Source of the DNA: CAVRQM01 sp965246915 | GTDB lineage: Bacteria > Pseudomonadota > Alphaproteobacteria > Acetobacterales > Acetobacteraceae | Reading direction: 5' to 3' | Assembly: GCA_965246915.1 (NCBI GenBank) | Contig: CBDFGB010000020.1 | Location: 1-64,000, forward strand | Length of the DNA stretch: 64,000 nt | Shown here: positions 1-8,668 of the stretch, piece after piece | Layout: the number at the start of each line of letters is the position of its first letter | How positions within the stretch are numbered: position 1 is the first letter of the stretch | Made by a program: the position numbers and the translations under genes | The notes under the pieces: generated by a model | The model's input: only the letters and a program-made list of their open reading frames with translations | Databases searched by the model: none | Told to the model about the DNA's origin: nothing

Positions 1-68
1 TCGCGCACCGTGTAGCGAGGGCGTCACGCGCCGTCTATGAGCGGAGGACGTGGACGAGGACGACGGGA

Positions 69-839
69 ATGGGACGTGCGGGCAAGGCGTTGGCGTTCCT
101 GGCGCTGGGGTTGGCGGCGATCGTCAATCTCGGCCTGGCCACAGCTTTGCTCGACCATGCCGCGATCGACCTGCAGGCGGCCTGGACGTCGCTCTGGCTG
201 CTGGCCGGCCCCGGACGGAGACTGGCGGTTGCTGGGCGCGTGGCGCTGATGGGGGGCGCCGTGGTCGGAGCCACGGTCACCGGTGCCGCGTTGCTGCTGG
301 GCAGCGCCGCCGCAGCGTTGTTGGGGTTGCCGCGCCGCTTGCTGCGGATGCTGCTGCTCGCGCCGGCGTTGACCCTCGTGCTGACGGGGCTCCTCGGCGC
401 ATTGTTGCTGGTGGGCGAGGGCGGACCGATCGCCGCGGCGCTGGCCGGCTTCGCCGCGGCAACGCGACCGCTCGGCGCGTCATGGAGCCTGGCCGTCATC
501 CTGCTGCCCACAGCCTGCGCGACCGTCGAGGCGGCCGCGCGGCGGCTCGATGATGGCGGCATGGGCGCGCTGTCGACGTTGGGAATGGCGCCGTGGCGGC
601 GGTTCGTCACGGTCGCGCTGCCGACCGTCGTGCCGGCCGCCGTCCGGTCCGGCGTGGCGATATTTTGCATGGCCGCGTGCGTCCTGTTCGCCGCTGCGTG
701 GCCGGTCCCGGCGCGGCAGGACGCGGTGGCCGGACTGGCCTCGGGCCTGCCGCTTTCGGCCCTCATGGCGCTCGCGTTCTGCGTGGCTGCCGTTTTCGCG
801 GTGATCACCGGGCTGCTTGGCCGCGACCCTCCGTCGTAA
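69..839 (+). CDS. ABC transporter permease-like membrane protein
   Basis: A 256-residue protein built almost wholly of hydrophobic helices, so an inner-membrane protein. Around residues 154-178 a polar loop reads EAAARR, then a glycine run (STLG), then ALP; this fits the EAA loop by which ABC permeases contact their ATPase. The substrate cannot be told. The frame stays open to the left edge of the window, so the real start may lie outside; ATG 69 is used because a membrane helix begins right after it. No ATPase or binding protein gene lies to its right, so any partners would be off the left edge. It converges on an MFS gene 11 bases away. It could be a degenerate paralogue of a polyamine-type permease; moderate confidence. 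Confidence 0.6.
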   Translation: MGRAGKALAFLALGLAAIVNLGLATALLDHAAIDLQAAWTSLWLLAGPGRRLAVAGRVALMGGAVVGATVTGAALLLGSAAAALLGLPRRLLRMLLLAPALTLVLTGLLGALLLVGEGGPIAAALAGFAAATRPLGASWSLAVILLPTACATVEAAARRLDDGGMGALSTLGMAPWRRFVTVALPTVVPAAVRSGVAIFCMAACVLFAAAWPVPARQDAVAGLASGLPLSALMALAFCVAAVFAVITGLLGRDPPS

Positions 840-850
840 CGGGGTAAGAA

Positions 851-2245
851 CTATCGCCGTAGCGGGGCGCGGGCGAAGCGCGGGAGCGCGAACACCGCTA
901 CCAGCAGCGGCGGGATCGCGGAGGCGAAAATCCACGGCGCGGCCGCGCGCGCCACGGTCGGCGCCATGCCGTCGGCCACGCCAGAAGCATTGGCGACCAG
1001 CCCGCACAGCGCCGCGCCCACCGCGTAGCCGATGCGCTGGACCACCGAGGGCGCGGCCGCGGACAGGTCTCGTTCCGACGACTCGCCCAGCGAGACGATG
1101 CGGCGCACCAGCGGCGGCCACGCGAGGCCCATGCCCACGCCCTGTAGCGCCACGCCGATTGCCATCGCGACCATCCATCCGGCCGGCACGCTGACCGCGA
1201 GGCTGGCGGCCCCCAAGGCGACCACGACGCAGCCCATGGCGATCGGCGCCCGATCGGACTGCCCGGCCACGCCGGCGAGCAGGATGGTCGCGAGACTCCA
1301 GGCGATCGCCTCGCCCGCCATCATCAGCCCCGCGACGAGCGGATCGATCCCGAACCCGACCTGCAGAAGGAGCGGCCCGTAGGTCCAGAACGCGCAGGTC
1401 CCGACCGCCAGTCCAAGGACCATCAGCAGCCCCGCGCCAGCCGGCACCCAGGGCCGCACGATGGATTTCGGCATCAGCGCGGCGGTGGAGCCCGCATCGA
1501 CGCGCGCCGCGACGAGAATGACCACGATGCCGGTGGCGGCCGCCGCGCAAGCCGAAGCGAGCCCGCTCAGGGTGCCGGCCCAAGAGATCAGCAAGGCACC
1601 CACGGTTAGCCACGCCAGCGCGCGAAAGTCGCCCCGCGCCGACGACATGGGCTCGCCGCGGTCAGCCGGCAGTCGCGTGCCCAGCACCAACAGAACCGCT
1701 GCCTGTCCAGCGAACGACCAGAACGCGCCGCGCCAGGAGCCGAATTCCGCGAACAACCCGCCGATCAGCGGGCCGCCGAACGAGGCCGCTGCCCAAATCG
1801 CCGCGACCATGGCCATCAGCGCGCTCCAGAACCGCTCGGGGAACATCCGCTCGATGGCGACATAGCTCAGCGACAGCAGCAGCCCGCCGCCCATGCCCTG
1901 GACGAGCCGTCCGGCCAGCAGCACCGCCATGTCGGGTGCCGCCGCCGCGGCGATGCAGCCGAGCAGGTAGGCGGCCGCCCCAGCGAGCAGCGTGCCGCGC
2001 AGACCCAGCAATCGCCCCATCCGGCCGGCGACCGCGCCCATGACGATGCCGCCGATCTGGTAGAGCGAGACCGTCCACGAGACGTAGGCCGTGCCGCCGA
2101 TATCGGCGACCACGCTGGGCATCAGCGTCGCGGTCACGAGCATGTCCGCGGCGTGCAGCCACACGCCAAGGCACAGCAACAGGAAACGCCCGAGTAGCCC
2201 GCCTGCGAGAAGTTCCCGCCAGACCGAGGGAGTCGTGACGCTCAG
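851..2245 (-). CDS. MFS transporter (drug/H+ exporter type)
   Basis: Major facilitator protein of about 464 residues with many hydrophobic helices. The first helix region ends in ATLMPSVVADIGG, typical of DHA-type exporters (compare 'TALPTIAADLGG' in the family), and loop 2-3 has GRMGRLLGLRG, the family G-R-x-G-R-x-G signature. It probably exports a small molecule by proton antiport. The start is a problem: no ATG, GTG or TTG precedes the first helix in this frame, and the first GTG and ATG fall inside that helix. The best candidate is CTG at 2245-2243, which overlaps the TGA of the upstream lysE-type gene. The two exporters therefore look translationally coupled. Confidence 0.8.
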   Translation of the reverse strand: MSVTTPSVWRELLAGGLLGRFLLLCLGVWLHAADMLVTATLMPSVVADIGGTAYVSWTVSLYQIGGIVMGAVAGRMGRLLGLRGTLLAGAAAYLLGCIAAAAAPDMAVLLAGRLVQGMGGGLLLSLSYVAIERMFPERFWSALMAMVAAIWAAASFGGPLIGGLFAEFGSWRGAFWSFAGQAAVLLVLGTRLPADRGEPMSSARGDFRALAWLTVGALLISWAGTLSGLASACAAAATGIVVILVAARVDAGSTAALMPKSIVRPWVPAGAGLLMVLGLAVGTCAFWTYGPLLLQVGFGIDPLVAGLMMAGEAIAWSLATILLAGVAGQSDRAPIAMGCVVVALGAASLAVSVPAGWMVAMAIGVALQGVGMGLAWPPLVRRIVSLGESSERDLSAAAPSVVQRIGYAVGAALCGLVANASGVADGMAPTVARAAAPWIFASAIPPLLVAVFALPRFARAPLRR

Positions 2246-2868
2246 GCGATCAGGCCCCGCCAGGTGGCGGCCAGCACGCCTTCGCCCACCAATACCCCGC
2301 CGGCGGTACGATTGACCGCGCGCTGTGTTTCGGGACAGCGGGTGAAGCGGCGCAGCGAGGCGGCGGCGAGGCTGTAGCTGCCGTCGACCGAGCCGCCGAC
2401 CACCAGGATGGTCGCCGCCAGCACCGCTGCCTGTCGCGCGAACGAGGCGTGCGGGTCGATGAACTGCGGCAGGAAGACCATGAAGAACAGGACCGTCTTC
2501 GGGTTGAGCACGGTCGTCAAATAGGCGTGCACGAACATCCGCCCCATGCCGGTCGGCGGCGGAGCCGCCGCGTCTTCGGCGACGATTGGTGCGCGCCACA
2601 GCTTGATGCCCAGGAACACCAGATAGGCCGCGCCGACGATCTTGAGGATCAGGAAGGCGGTGGCCGATGCGGCGAGCAGCGCGCCGACCCCGAGCATGGC
2701 AGCCAGCATGCAGGTCGCGTCACCGAGCGTGGTCCCGGCAACCACGGCAAAAGCGCTGCGCCGCCCTTGCGACAGCGCGTAGGAGGCTATCATGAGGACG
2801 ACCGGCCCGGGCGTCAGCGCCATGACGAAATAGGCAACGGTGAAGGCGAGCCAGAGGGTGAGGTCCAT
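2242..2868 (-). CDS. LysE/RhtB family amino-acid exporter
   Basis: Inner-membrane exporter of 208 residues. The N-terminus carries the LysE/RhtB signature: a first helix followed by ALTPGPVVLMI (residues about 17-27), and the central LNPKTVLFF motif is also typical. Members export amino acids or homoserine lactone-like compounds; the substrate here is unknown. Start chosen at ATG 2868 because GGAG lies 7 bases upstream and the hydrophobic N-terminus begins there; a longer frame would add residues with no family match. Its stop overlaps the presumed CTG start of the MFS gene. The region after about residue 165 is less hydrophobic than usual for the family, so the last helix may be weak. Confidence 0.85.
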   Translation of the reverse strand: MDLTLWLAFTVAYFVMALTPGPVVLMIASYALSQGRRSAFAVVAGTTLGDATCMLAAMLGVGALLAASATAFLILKIVGAAYLVFLGIKLWRAPIVAEDAAAPPPTGMGRMFVHAYLTTVLNPKTVLFFMVFLPQFIDPHASFARQAAVLAATILVVGGSVDGSYSLAAASLRRFTRCPETQRAVNRTAGGVLVGEGVLAATWRGLIA

Positions 2869-2918
2869 GTCTTGTCTCCGGTGACACAATACCCTAGCTT
2901 TTCTGTCAGGAGAACGCC

Positions 2919-3344
2919 ATGCTGGTCGCCTCGCGCACGAACCTCTCGCCCGAGCGTCAAGCCTCCCCCTCTACGGCGAAGGTGACTCGCGAGGAGGCCG
3001 CTGCCGCGTTGCGCGCGGCATTCCGCCTCTTTGAGCGGTGGGAGGTGACCGACGCGCAGGCCCGACTCCTGCTCGGCCAGCCGAGCCCCAGCACCTTCTA
3101 CCGCTGGAAGCGCGGGGCGATGGGCGCGCTGCCTGCCGACACGGTCTGGCGGCTCGGCGACCTCATGGGTATTCATAAGTCGTTGCGGTTCATGTTCACC
3201 GAGGCGGAACGCGGATACGCCTGGATCAAGCGCCCGAACGGGGCGTTCGGCGGCGGCTCCGCGCTCGACCGGATGCTGGGCGGCAGCCCCAGCGATCTGT
3301 CGTCGGTTCGGGCTTATCTGGACGCCGAACGCGCCGGTTGGTGA
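2919..3344 (+). CDS. Xre/MbcA/ParS-type antitoxin (RES-Xre module)
   Basis: 141-residue antitoxin of the RES-Xre type II toxin-antitoxin family. Residues about 23-60 form the small helical Xre-like region, and the later part has the MbcA/ParS-type C-terminal features: helices around STFYRWKRG, then IHKSLRFMF and a glycine-rich turn before a short C-terminal helix (DLSSVRAYLDAERAGW). Such antitoxins bind the toxin and repress their own promoter. It precedes the toxin gene with a four-base GTGA overlap, the standard order for this module. The start is ATG 2919, preceded by CAGGAG at 2908-2913. Assignment rests on motif look and on the RES gene next to it. Confidence 0.85.
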   Translation: MLVASRTNLSPERQASPSTAKVTREEAAAALRAAFRLFERWEVTDAQARLLLGQPSPSTFYRWKRGAMGALPADTVWRLGDLMGIHKSLRFMFTEAERGYAWIKRPNGAFGGGSALDRMLGGSPSDLSSVRAYLDAERAGW

Positions 3345-4072
3345 CGCCCGTCGCACGCGTGGCGTGGCGGCCGGCGCACCGGCTGATCCGATCTCTCTAT
3401 CCACCTGTTTGGCTGTTCGAGGACATTTCCGATCCCGCCGACTGGGACCTCATCGCGAACGCGGAGGCCAAAACAAATCCGCGGGTACGCGACCAGATCG
3501 GCGACCTGTCGTTGGTCCCGATCGAGCGCAGAGTCGCCGGGCCGACCGCGAGCCTGGTCATGGGCGCGTTCACTCATGCTTCGCGCGATCGCCCGAGCCG
3601 TTTTTCGGACGGATCGCATGGCGTCTGGTATTGTGGCGATCGGCTGGAGGTGGCCCTCGCGGAGACGGCGTATCACTTCGAACGCTTCCTGCGTGCCACG
3701 GCTGAACCGCCAACGCAGGCGCAGTATCGCGAGCTGCTGGCCGATGTGGATGCGGCGGCCTGGGACCTGCGCGGCGACGCCGCGCCGGGCGTACTGGACC
3801 CGGATGACTGGACCGCAGGCCAGGCGCTCGGCCGCGCGGCTCGTGACGCGGAGGCGGATGCGATCGTCTATCCCAGCGTCCGATATCCGGCGGGTCTGGC
3901 CTGCGCGGTGCTGCGTCCGGACAAAGTGCGGCTGCCGGTGCGGCAGGGGCGGCATCTGCTGTATCACTGGGACGGAGCAAGGATGGACCGCTGGTTCGAT
4001 TATGGCCGCGAACAATGGTACGGATGGTCGCCGGCTACGCCCCGCGCATCGCCCGTTCCACCCGCGCCATGA
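3341..4072 (+). CDS. RES-domain toxin (NAD+ phosphorylase type)
   Basis: 243-residue RES family toxin. Known members degrade NAD+ by phosphorolysis or related chemistry and arrest growth. The sequence has the family elements in order: an Arg in RFSDGSHGVWYCG, Glu in ALAETAYHFERF, and Ser in IVYPSVRYPAG, the three conserved residues that give the domain its name. GTG 3341 is chosen because it overlaps the antitoxin stop as GTGA; TTG 3338 is an alternative. The 3' end runs 38 bases into the convergent oxidoreductase gene, so the last dozen residues (proline-rich) are probably not conserved. Co-transcribed with the upstream antitoxin. Confidence 0.88.
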   Translation: MTPVARVAWRPAHRLIRSLYPPVWLFEDISDPADWDLIANAEAKTNPRVRDQIGDLSLVPIERRVAGPTASLVMGAFTHASRDRPSRFSDGSHGVWYCGDRLEVALAETAYHFERFLRATAEPPTQAQYRELLADVDAAAWDLRGDAAPGVLDPDDWTAGQALGRAARDAEADAIVYPSVRYPAGLACAVLRPDKVRLPVRQGRHLLYHWDGARMDRWFDYGREQWYGWSPATPRASPVPPAP

Positions 4073-4625
4073 ATCGATCGCGCGAGGCGGCGGTCGAAGC
4101 GTCCATGTTGTAGTGGGCGAGATAGGTCAGCTTTGCGTCCGACGCGAGCAGGCGGCGCAGGCCGCGGGTCAACACCGCCCTGCCAGGCTCGCGCATGTAG
4201 AATGTCATGAACCACCAGGGCGAGCCATAGGTCGTCACGACCACGAGTCGGCGGATGTTCGTCAGGCGTGGAATGATCGCGCCGCCGCCGGGTTTCAACT
4301 CGAACGCGACGCCCGGCGCCCAGATACGATCGAACCAGCCTTTCAACATCGCTGGCATGCCGTACCACCAGGTCGGGGCGCAAATCACCAGCGCCTCGGC
4401 GGCGCGCAGCCGCGTCACGTCGGCCTCGATGCCGATCAGGTTCGGACCGATGTCGTGATAGGCTCGGCGCTCCCGCGGAGTCATGACCGGCTGAAAATTC
4501 TCGGCATACAAGTCCCAGTCGTCGACGACATGGCCGGCGGCGATCAGCGCCGCGACGATCGCCCGATGCAGCGCGCCATTGTAACTTTCCGGTACAGGAT
4601 GGGCGTGGACGACGAGCACGCGCAT
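4035..4625 (-). CDS. NAD(P)H-dependent oxidoreductase, flavodoxin-like fold
   Basis: 196-residue flavodoxin-fold enzyme of the NAD(P)H quinone oxidoreductase/KefF-MdaB group. The N-terminus MRVLVVHAHP with SYNGALH is the FMN/FAD phosphate-binding region, PTWWYGMPAMLKGWFDR (about residues 84-100) is the family flavin-binding and dimer motif, and VVVTTYGSP follows. It likely reduces a quinone or similar acceptor with NAD(P)H. It is the last gene of the seven-gene operon and shares one base (TGATG) with the paralogue upstream, suggesting recent duplication or a two-subunit role. Its end overlaps the RES toxin gene tail-to-tail. Confidence 0.85.
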   Translation of the reverse strand: MRVLVVHAHPVPESYNGALHRAIVAALIAAGHVVDDWDLYAENFQPVMTPRERRAYHDIGPNLIGIEADVTRLRAAEALVICAPTWWYGMPAMLKGWFDRIWAPGVAFELKPGGGAIIPRLTNIRRLVVVTTYGSPWWFMTFYMREPGRAVLTRGLRRLLASDAKLTYLAHYNMDASTAASRDRFMARVERAMRGA

Positions 4626-5206
4626 CAGATCGCCGCCAGTTCCCGGCCGACCCGGGCGATGAACGCCGCGCGCCGCGCCTCGGTGGCGACGTTCATGTGA
4701 TACAGCGCGAGGTAGCGCACACTGGCACCGCCGGTGAACCAGCGGAAAAATCGCACCATCTGCGCGCGCGGGATGTCGCCGATGCCGAACGCGACCTGCC
4801 AGCGGGCCGCGCCATAGGTCGTGACGACGACAATTCGCTTGATGTTGGTCAACAGCGGCGCGGTCTTACCGCCCGCCAGCGCGAAGGCGCCGCCCGGCAC
4901 CAACACACGATCGAAGTATCCTTTGAGCATCGCAGGCACGCCGTAGCACCAGACCGGGAAACAGAAGACCACCGCCTCCGCCCGGAGCAGGCGCGCGAGA
5001 TACGAGGCGATCGGCTGTTGATTGCGGGTCTGGTCGTGGTAGGCGAGGCGCTCCGCACGCCGTAGCACCGGGTCGAACTCTTCGGCATACAGGTCGCAGT
5101 CGTCGATCTCGTGGCCCCGCGAGCCCAACGACGTCAGCACAGTCGCGTGCAGGGCCGCGCAAAAACTTGTCTCGACGGGATGGGCGCGGATGACCAGCAC
5201 CCGCAT
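4625..5206 (-). CDS. NAD(P)H-dependent oxidoreductase, paralogue of the next gene
   Basis: 193-residue flavodoxin-fold protein clearly related to its downstream neighbour: MRVLVIRAHPVETSF at the N-terminus, FPVWCYGVPAMLKGYFDR in the centre and VVVTTYGAA after it. The expected role is two-electron reduction of a quinone or flavin-dependent substrate using NAD(P)H. ATG 5206 is chosen because it starts at the conserved MRVLV and overlaps the FAD-oxidase stop by one base. Sitting after an FAD-linked oxidase in a tight operon, it may recycle the reduced product or an electron acceptor of that enzyme; that is inference. Confidence 0.85.
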   Translation of the reverse strand: MRVLVIRAHPVETSFCAALHATVLTSLGSRGHEIDDCDLYAEEFDPVLRRAERLAYHDQTRNQQPIASYLARLLRAEAVVFCFPVWCYGVPAMLKGYFDRVLVPGGAFALAGGKTAPLLTNIKRIVVVTTYGAARWQVAFGIGDIPRAQMVRFFRWFTGGASVRYLALYHMNVATEARRAAFIARVGRELAAI

Positions 5207-6549
5207 CAGGCGCGCTCGTCCCATCCACGCATCTTGCCCGGATTGGCGAGCCCGAATGGATCGGCCAGCCGCTTGAAGGCCAGCTGTGCCGGATCGGTCG
5301 TCTTCATGCCTCCGTCCTCGAGGATGAAGGTGTGCGGGTTGAAGATCGGGCAGTCCGCGGCCTCGTGGATGGCGATGATCTCCTCCAGGCGGGCCGCATC
5401 GGTGAAGCGCACGAGTTGCAGCCCGAAGGCTTGCGCGCGGCCGCCGAGCCGCACGAATTCGAGATGCATCGGCACCTCGTCGCCGAATTTCTCCAGCATC
5501 GCGGCGATCTTCTCGACGTAGTCGTCGCCACCGAACAGGGTTTGCAGGTAGGTGACGCCCTTATCGACCTTGAGCGCCTGCAGGGTCGTGTGGTTCCAGG
5601 TATATTCATACAACGGAACGTCGCCATCCGCCTCCACCTCCCGTTCCGGCTTGCGCAGAATTTCCCTGCCACCGTGCTCGGCGAGCAACTCCGAGAACGG
5701 TTGCAGGCTGGCGGCGGCGACCATGAACAGTCCGAGACTGTCCCCTGCCGGCACACGGTCGGCGAGTGCGCGGAAATACGGCGCCACGGACGCGGCGACG
5801 GCCGTGGCGAGGCGTTTGGAGATGCCGTCGGCGCAGGTCAGCGCGTGGCAGAATCTCGCGAGCCGGAGAAAATCCGCGAAGGTGACGGCGACGTCGACCC
5901 AGGGCTGCGCGGGCGCCATCGCGATATCGAGTTCGGTGATGATGCCGTTCGTGCCGTAAGCGTGATGAACGCGAAGCACCTCGTCGCCGCGCAGACGTAG
6001 CACGCGAGGCGTCGCCTCGAGCGTCACGACGCGGGCGGCGAGCAGGGTGCCGCGGTCGCGAAGTTGGCCGAACTGGATCGAACCCACTCCGCCCGAACCG
6101 CCGGCCACGAAGCCGCCGATCGTCGCGGTCCGCCGCGTCGAGGGAAACATGCGCAACTCCCAGCCCCGTGTGCGGGTGTGCGCCTCGATGTCGATCAGTC
6201 TCGCGCCCGCGCCGACCGTCAGCGCGCCGTCGGTCAACGCGCCGATGGTCGAAAGGCCGGTGACGTCGAGGATCACGCCGCCCCGCAGCGGCACCGCCTG
6301 TCCGTAGTTGCCGGTGCCCGCGCCACGCACCGTCAGCGGGATGCGCTGTTCGACGCAGCGGCGCGCGACGGCGAGCACGTCGGCTTCGTCGCGCGGCTGG
6401 ACCACGATATCGCCGGCCATGCCGCGCAGTTGGTCCTTCAGGATCGGGCTGTACCAGAAGAAGTCGCGCGACTTCTGGCGAACGAGGGCGTGGTCGAGTT
6501 CGTACGGAACGCCGTCGAGGGAGCGGGCGAAGACTTGCCAGTCGGTCAT
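5206..6549 (-). CDS. FAD-linked oxidase (PCMH/glycolate-oxidase type)
   Basis: 447-residue flavoprotein with an N-terminal FAD-binding PCMH domain. IPLTVRGAGTGNYG (about residues 72-85) is the FAD-pyrophosphate-binding loop of the family, and TATIGGFVAGGSGGVGS is the second FAD-binding stretch; the C-terminal half is the cap/substrate domain and ends in FGLANPGKM, usual for glycolate/lactate-type oxidases. It probably oxidises a hydroxy acid or an amine/lactam made by the upstream amidohydrolases. ATG 6549 overlaps the amidohydrolase TGA as ATGA. Substrate unknown; family assignment firm. Confidence 0.85.
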   Translation of the reverse strand: MTDWQVFARSLDGVPYELDHALVRQKSRDFFWYSPILKDQLRGMAGDIVVQPRDEADVLAVARRCVEQRIPLTVRGAGTGNYGQAVPLRGGVILDVTGLSTIGALTDGALTVGAGARLIDIEAHTRTRGWELRMFPSTRRTATIGGFVAGGSGGVGSIQFGQLRDRGTLLAARVVTLEATPRVLRLRGDEVLRVHHAYGTNGIITELDIAMAPAQPWVDVAVTFADFLRLARFCHALTCADGISKRLATAVAASVAPYFRALADRVPAGDSLGLFMVAAASLQPFSELLAEHGGREILRKPEREVEADGDVPLYEYTWNHTTLQALKVDKGVTYLQTLFGGDDYVEKIAAMLEKFGDEVPMHLEFVRLGGRAQAFGLQLVRFTDAARLEEIIAIHEAADCPIFNPHTFILEDGGMKTTDPAQLAFKRLADPFGLANPGKMRGWDERA

Positions 6550-7871
6550 GGGAGGATCGGGTGTGGACCGACATCCCCACCCCGTGCCTCCCCACGAGGG
6601 GGAGGCAGAAGGATCTGCTCGCTCGCGCGACATACCCCGTCCAACTCTCGAAAATCCGGCAAGGTCCTATCGATCTCGACGCCGCCGCGGAGCACCGTCC
6701 TCGCCCCGGGGCGCGCCAGCAGATCCCAAAGGTTACGCGCACGAAACAACACCAGATCCGCGGGCGCGCCGACCGCGATCCGTGCAGGCCCGAACCCGGC
6801 GACCTCGGCGGGTGTCGCGGTCACCGCGCGCGGCCAATCGCCGAACGGGTGATCCAGATGGGCGATCCGGGCGGCTTCGCGAAACACCTCCATCACGTCG
6901 TGATCGCCGTAGGCGTAGAACGGGTCACGGCAATTGTCGCTGGCGACGCTGACCGGGACGCCCGCCGCGCGCAGCTCGTGCAGCAGCGTGATCCCGCGCC
7001 AGCGCGGCGTGCGGCCAGCCACGCGATCCTGAAGATACATGTTGCACATCGGCAGGCTGACCACCGCGATGCCGGCCTCGGCGACCATCGCGATGGTGCG
7101 CGCGACGTCTGCGGGAGGCTGCAGCGACAGGCTGCAGCAATGGCCGACCAGAATCCGACCCGGGAAGCGCCGCCGCAGCGCGGTGGCGGCAATGCGGGCC
7201 AGTGACGCCGCAAGCGGATCGTTGCTCTCGTCGACATGGAAGTCCAGATCCAGACCCCGCGCTTCGGCGACCGCGAAGACCCGGTCGAGCAACTCGTCGA
7301 GGTCGGGCACCATGAACGTCGCTCCGCCCATCACGCCGCCGGAACGGGCGACCAGATCGCCCAAGCCCTCCAGCCAGCCGGCATCGCGCGCCATGTCGAT
7401 GCTGAACAGCGACACGCCCTGCAGCGCGATCCGCCCGGTCCACTCCTCGCGAAGCTCGCGGAACACCCCCCAGGAGATGTCGGACTGCTTGCCAATCGAA
7501 TCCAGGTGCGTGCGGATCGCCCGCGTGCCGTGCGCGTGGGAGCAGCGCAGGCCGAACGCGAAACGGGCACGTACGTCGTCGGCGGTCCAGCGCGCCTCGC
7601 GGTCGGCACCCACGGTCGCGAGCGCGGCCGCGAACGTGCCATCCGGATTCGGCGCGCGCGGAAATATGTGACCCTTGTCGAGATGCGTGTGCAGATCGAC
7701 GAAGCATGGCCAGACCATGCCGCCGTCGAGATCCGTCCCCTCGCCGCCGCCCGGTGGCAGGATCGCCGCGATGTTTCCGTCCTCGATGGCCAGATCGACG
7801 CGCGCGGCCTCGCCGTCGCCAGGCGGCGCATCGGACAAGCAGCGCAGCAGCGTGGCGTTGCGAAGGATCAT
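6546..7871 (-). CDS. Cytosine-deaminase-like amidohydrolase
   Basis: 441-residue metal-dependent hydrolase of the CodA/amidohydrolase superfamily. HTHLDKGH at residues 61-68 is the first metal-binding motif and is the form seen in cytosine deaminases; later come LDFHVDES (His and Glu of the active site), VGHCCSLS and VASDNCRDPF (the conserved Asp). It probably deaminates or ring-opens a pyrimidine- or creatinine-like substrate. ATG 7871 overlaps the permease stop (ATGA). The last 20 or so residues (PPPRGEARGG and on) are encoded by a hairpin repeat found again at 16735-16751 and look like a late addition rather than part of the enzyme. Confidence 0.85.
   Translation of the reverse strand: MILRNATLLRCLSDAPPGDGEAARVDLAIEDGNIAAILPPGGGEGTDLDGGMVWPCFVDLHTHLDKGHIFPRAPNPDGTFAAALATVGADREARWTADDVRARFAFGLRCSHAHGTRAIRTHLDSIGKQSDISWGVFRELREEWTGRIALQGVSLFSIDMARDAGWLEGLGDLVARSGGVMGGATFMVPDLDELLDRVFAVAEARGLDLDFHVDESNDPLAASLARIAATALRRRFPGRILVGHCCSLSLQPPADVARTIAMVAEAGIAVVSLPMCNMYLQDRVAGRTPRWRGITLLHELRAAGVPVSVASDNCRDPFYAYGDHDVMEVFREAARIAHLDHPFGDWPRAVTATPAEVAGFGPARIAVGAPADLVLFRARNLWDLLARPGARTVLRGGVEIDRTLPDFRELDGVCRASEQILLPPPRGEARGGDVGPHPILP
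6576..6607. repeat. Hairpin repeat copy 1, inside a coding end
   Basis: A perfect nine-base stem, TGCCTCCCC at 6585-6593 with GGGGAGGCA at 6599-6607, loop of five. Bases 6576-6592 match 16735-16751 exactly as the reverse complement (17 of 17). This behaves like a dispersed REP-like element. It lies in the 3' end of the amidohydrolase gene and encodes its odd proline/glycine-rich tail. Confidence 0.7.
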
Positions 7872-8668
7872 CGTTCGCGCCTCACGGCACTCTCGTGCCA
7901 GCTTCGCAGCAGCAGGTGTTGCACGGCGGCGACCGCGAGAAAGATGGTGATGCCCAGCACCGACAGCAGCAGCAGGGCCGCGAACATGCGCGGAATGTTC
8001 AGCCGGTTGCCGCTCTCGGCGATGCGCCAGGCGAGGCCGGACGCGGTCCCCGACCCCGCCACGAACTCGGCCACCACCGCGCCGATCAGCGCCAGGCCGC
8101 CGGCGATGCGGGCACCGGCCAGCAGATACGGCAGCGCGGTCGGCAGTTGCAGCCGCGCCAGAAGCTGCCAGCGGGTCGCGCCATGCAGTTGAAACAGGTC
8201 GCGCAGATTGTGGTCGACACTGCGCAGTCCCAGGGTGGTGTTGGAGAACACCGGGAAGAACCCGACGATGGTCGCCAGAATGAGCAGCACGCGATCCAGG
8301 TGGTCGACCCCCACCCAGATCAGCACGAGCGGCGCGATCGCCACGACCGGCGTCACCTGCAACGCGACCGCGTACGGAAACAAGCTGATCTCGATCAGCC
8401 GGCTCTGCGCCGACAGCACCGCGAGGCTCACCCCGGCGAAGACCGCCAGCACGAAGGCCATCAGCGTGATGCGCAAGGTGATCCACAGCGAGCCCATCAG
8501 GCTGGGGAAATCGGCGACCAGCGATCGGCCGATAAGGCTTGGCGCGGGCAGAACGAATTTCGGCACCGCCAGCGCCGCGACAAGCACCTCCCACAGCACG
8601 AGCAGGCTGACGCCGAGCAGCAGCGGCACCGCGACGCGCATCCACGGCTTGATGGCCCATTCCGTCAC
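7868..8668 (-). CDS. ABC transporter permease (SsuC/TauC/ThiX type)
   Basis: 266-residue inner-membrane permease of the nitrate/sulfonate/pyrimidine-precursor type. It has several helices and an EAA-like loop in the last third: FQLHGATRWQLLARLQLPTALPYLLAG, with the Gly and LP at the usual places. It forms the channel for the ATPase encoded directly upstream. GTG 8668 is chosen because it overlaps the ATPase stop as GTGA and because the family begins shortly before the first helix; a longer frame has no family match. The matching periplasmic binding protein is not in this cluster. Confidence 0.87.
   Translation of the reverse strand: MTEWAIKPWMRVAVPLLLGVSLLVLWEVLVAALAVPKFVLPAPSLIGRSLVADFPSLMGSLWITLRITLMAFVLAVFAGVSLAVLSAQSRLIEISLFPYAVALQVTPVVAIAPLVLIWVGVDHLDRVLLILATIVGFFPVFSNTTLGLRSVDHNLRDLFQLHGATRWQLLARLQLPTALPYLLAGARIAGGLALIGAVVAEFVAGSGTASGLAWRIAESGNRLNIPRMFAALLLLSVLGITIFLAVAAVQHLLLRSWHESAVRRER

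Noticed and set aside
480..1613. Long minus-strand frame across the permease and MFS genes
   Set aside because: Arg/Gly-rich GC-driven shadow, crosses two convergent real genes.
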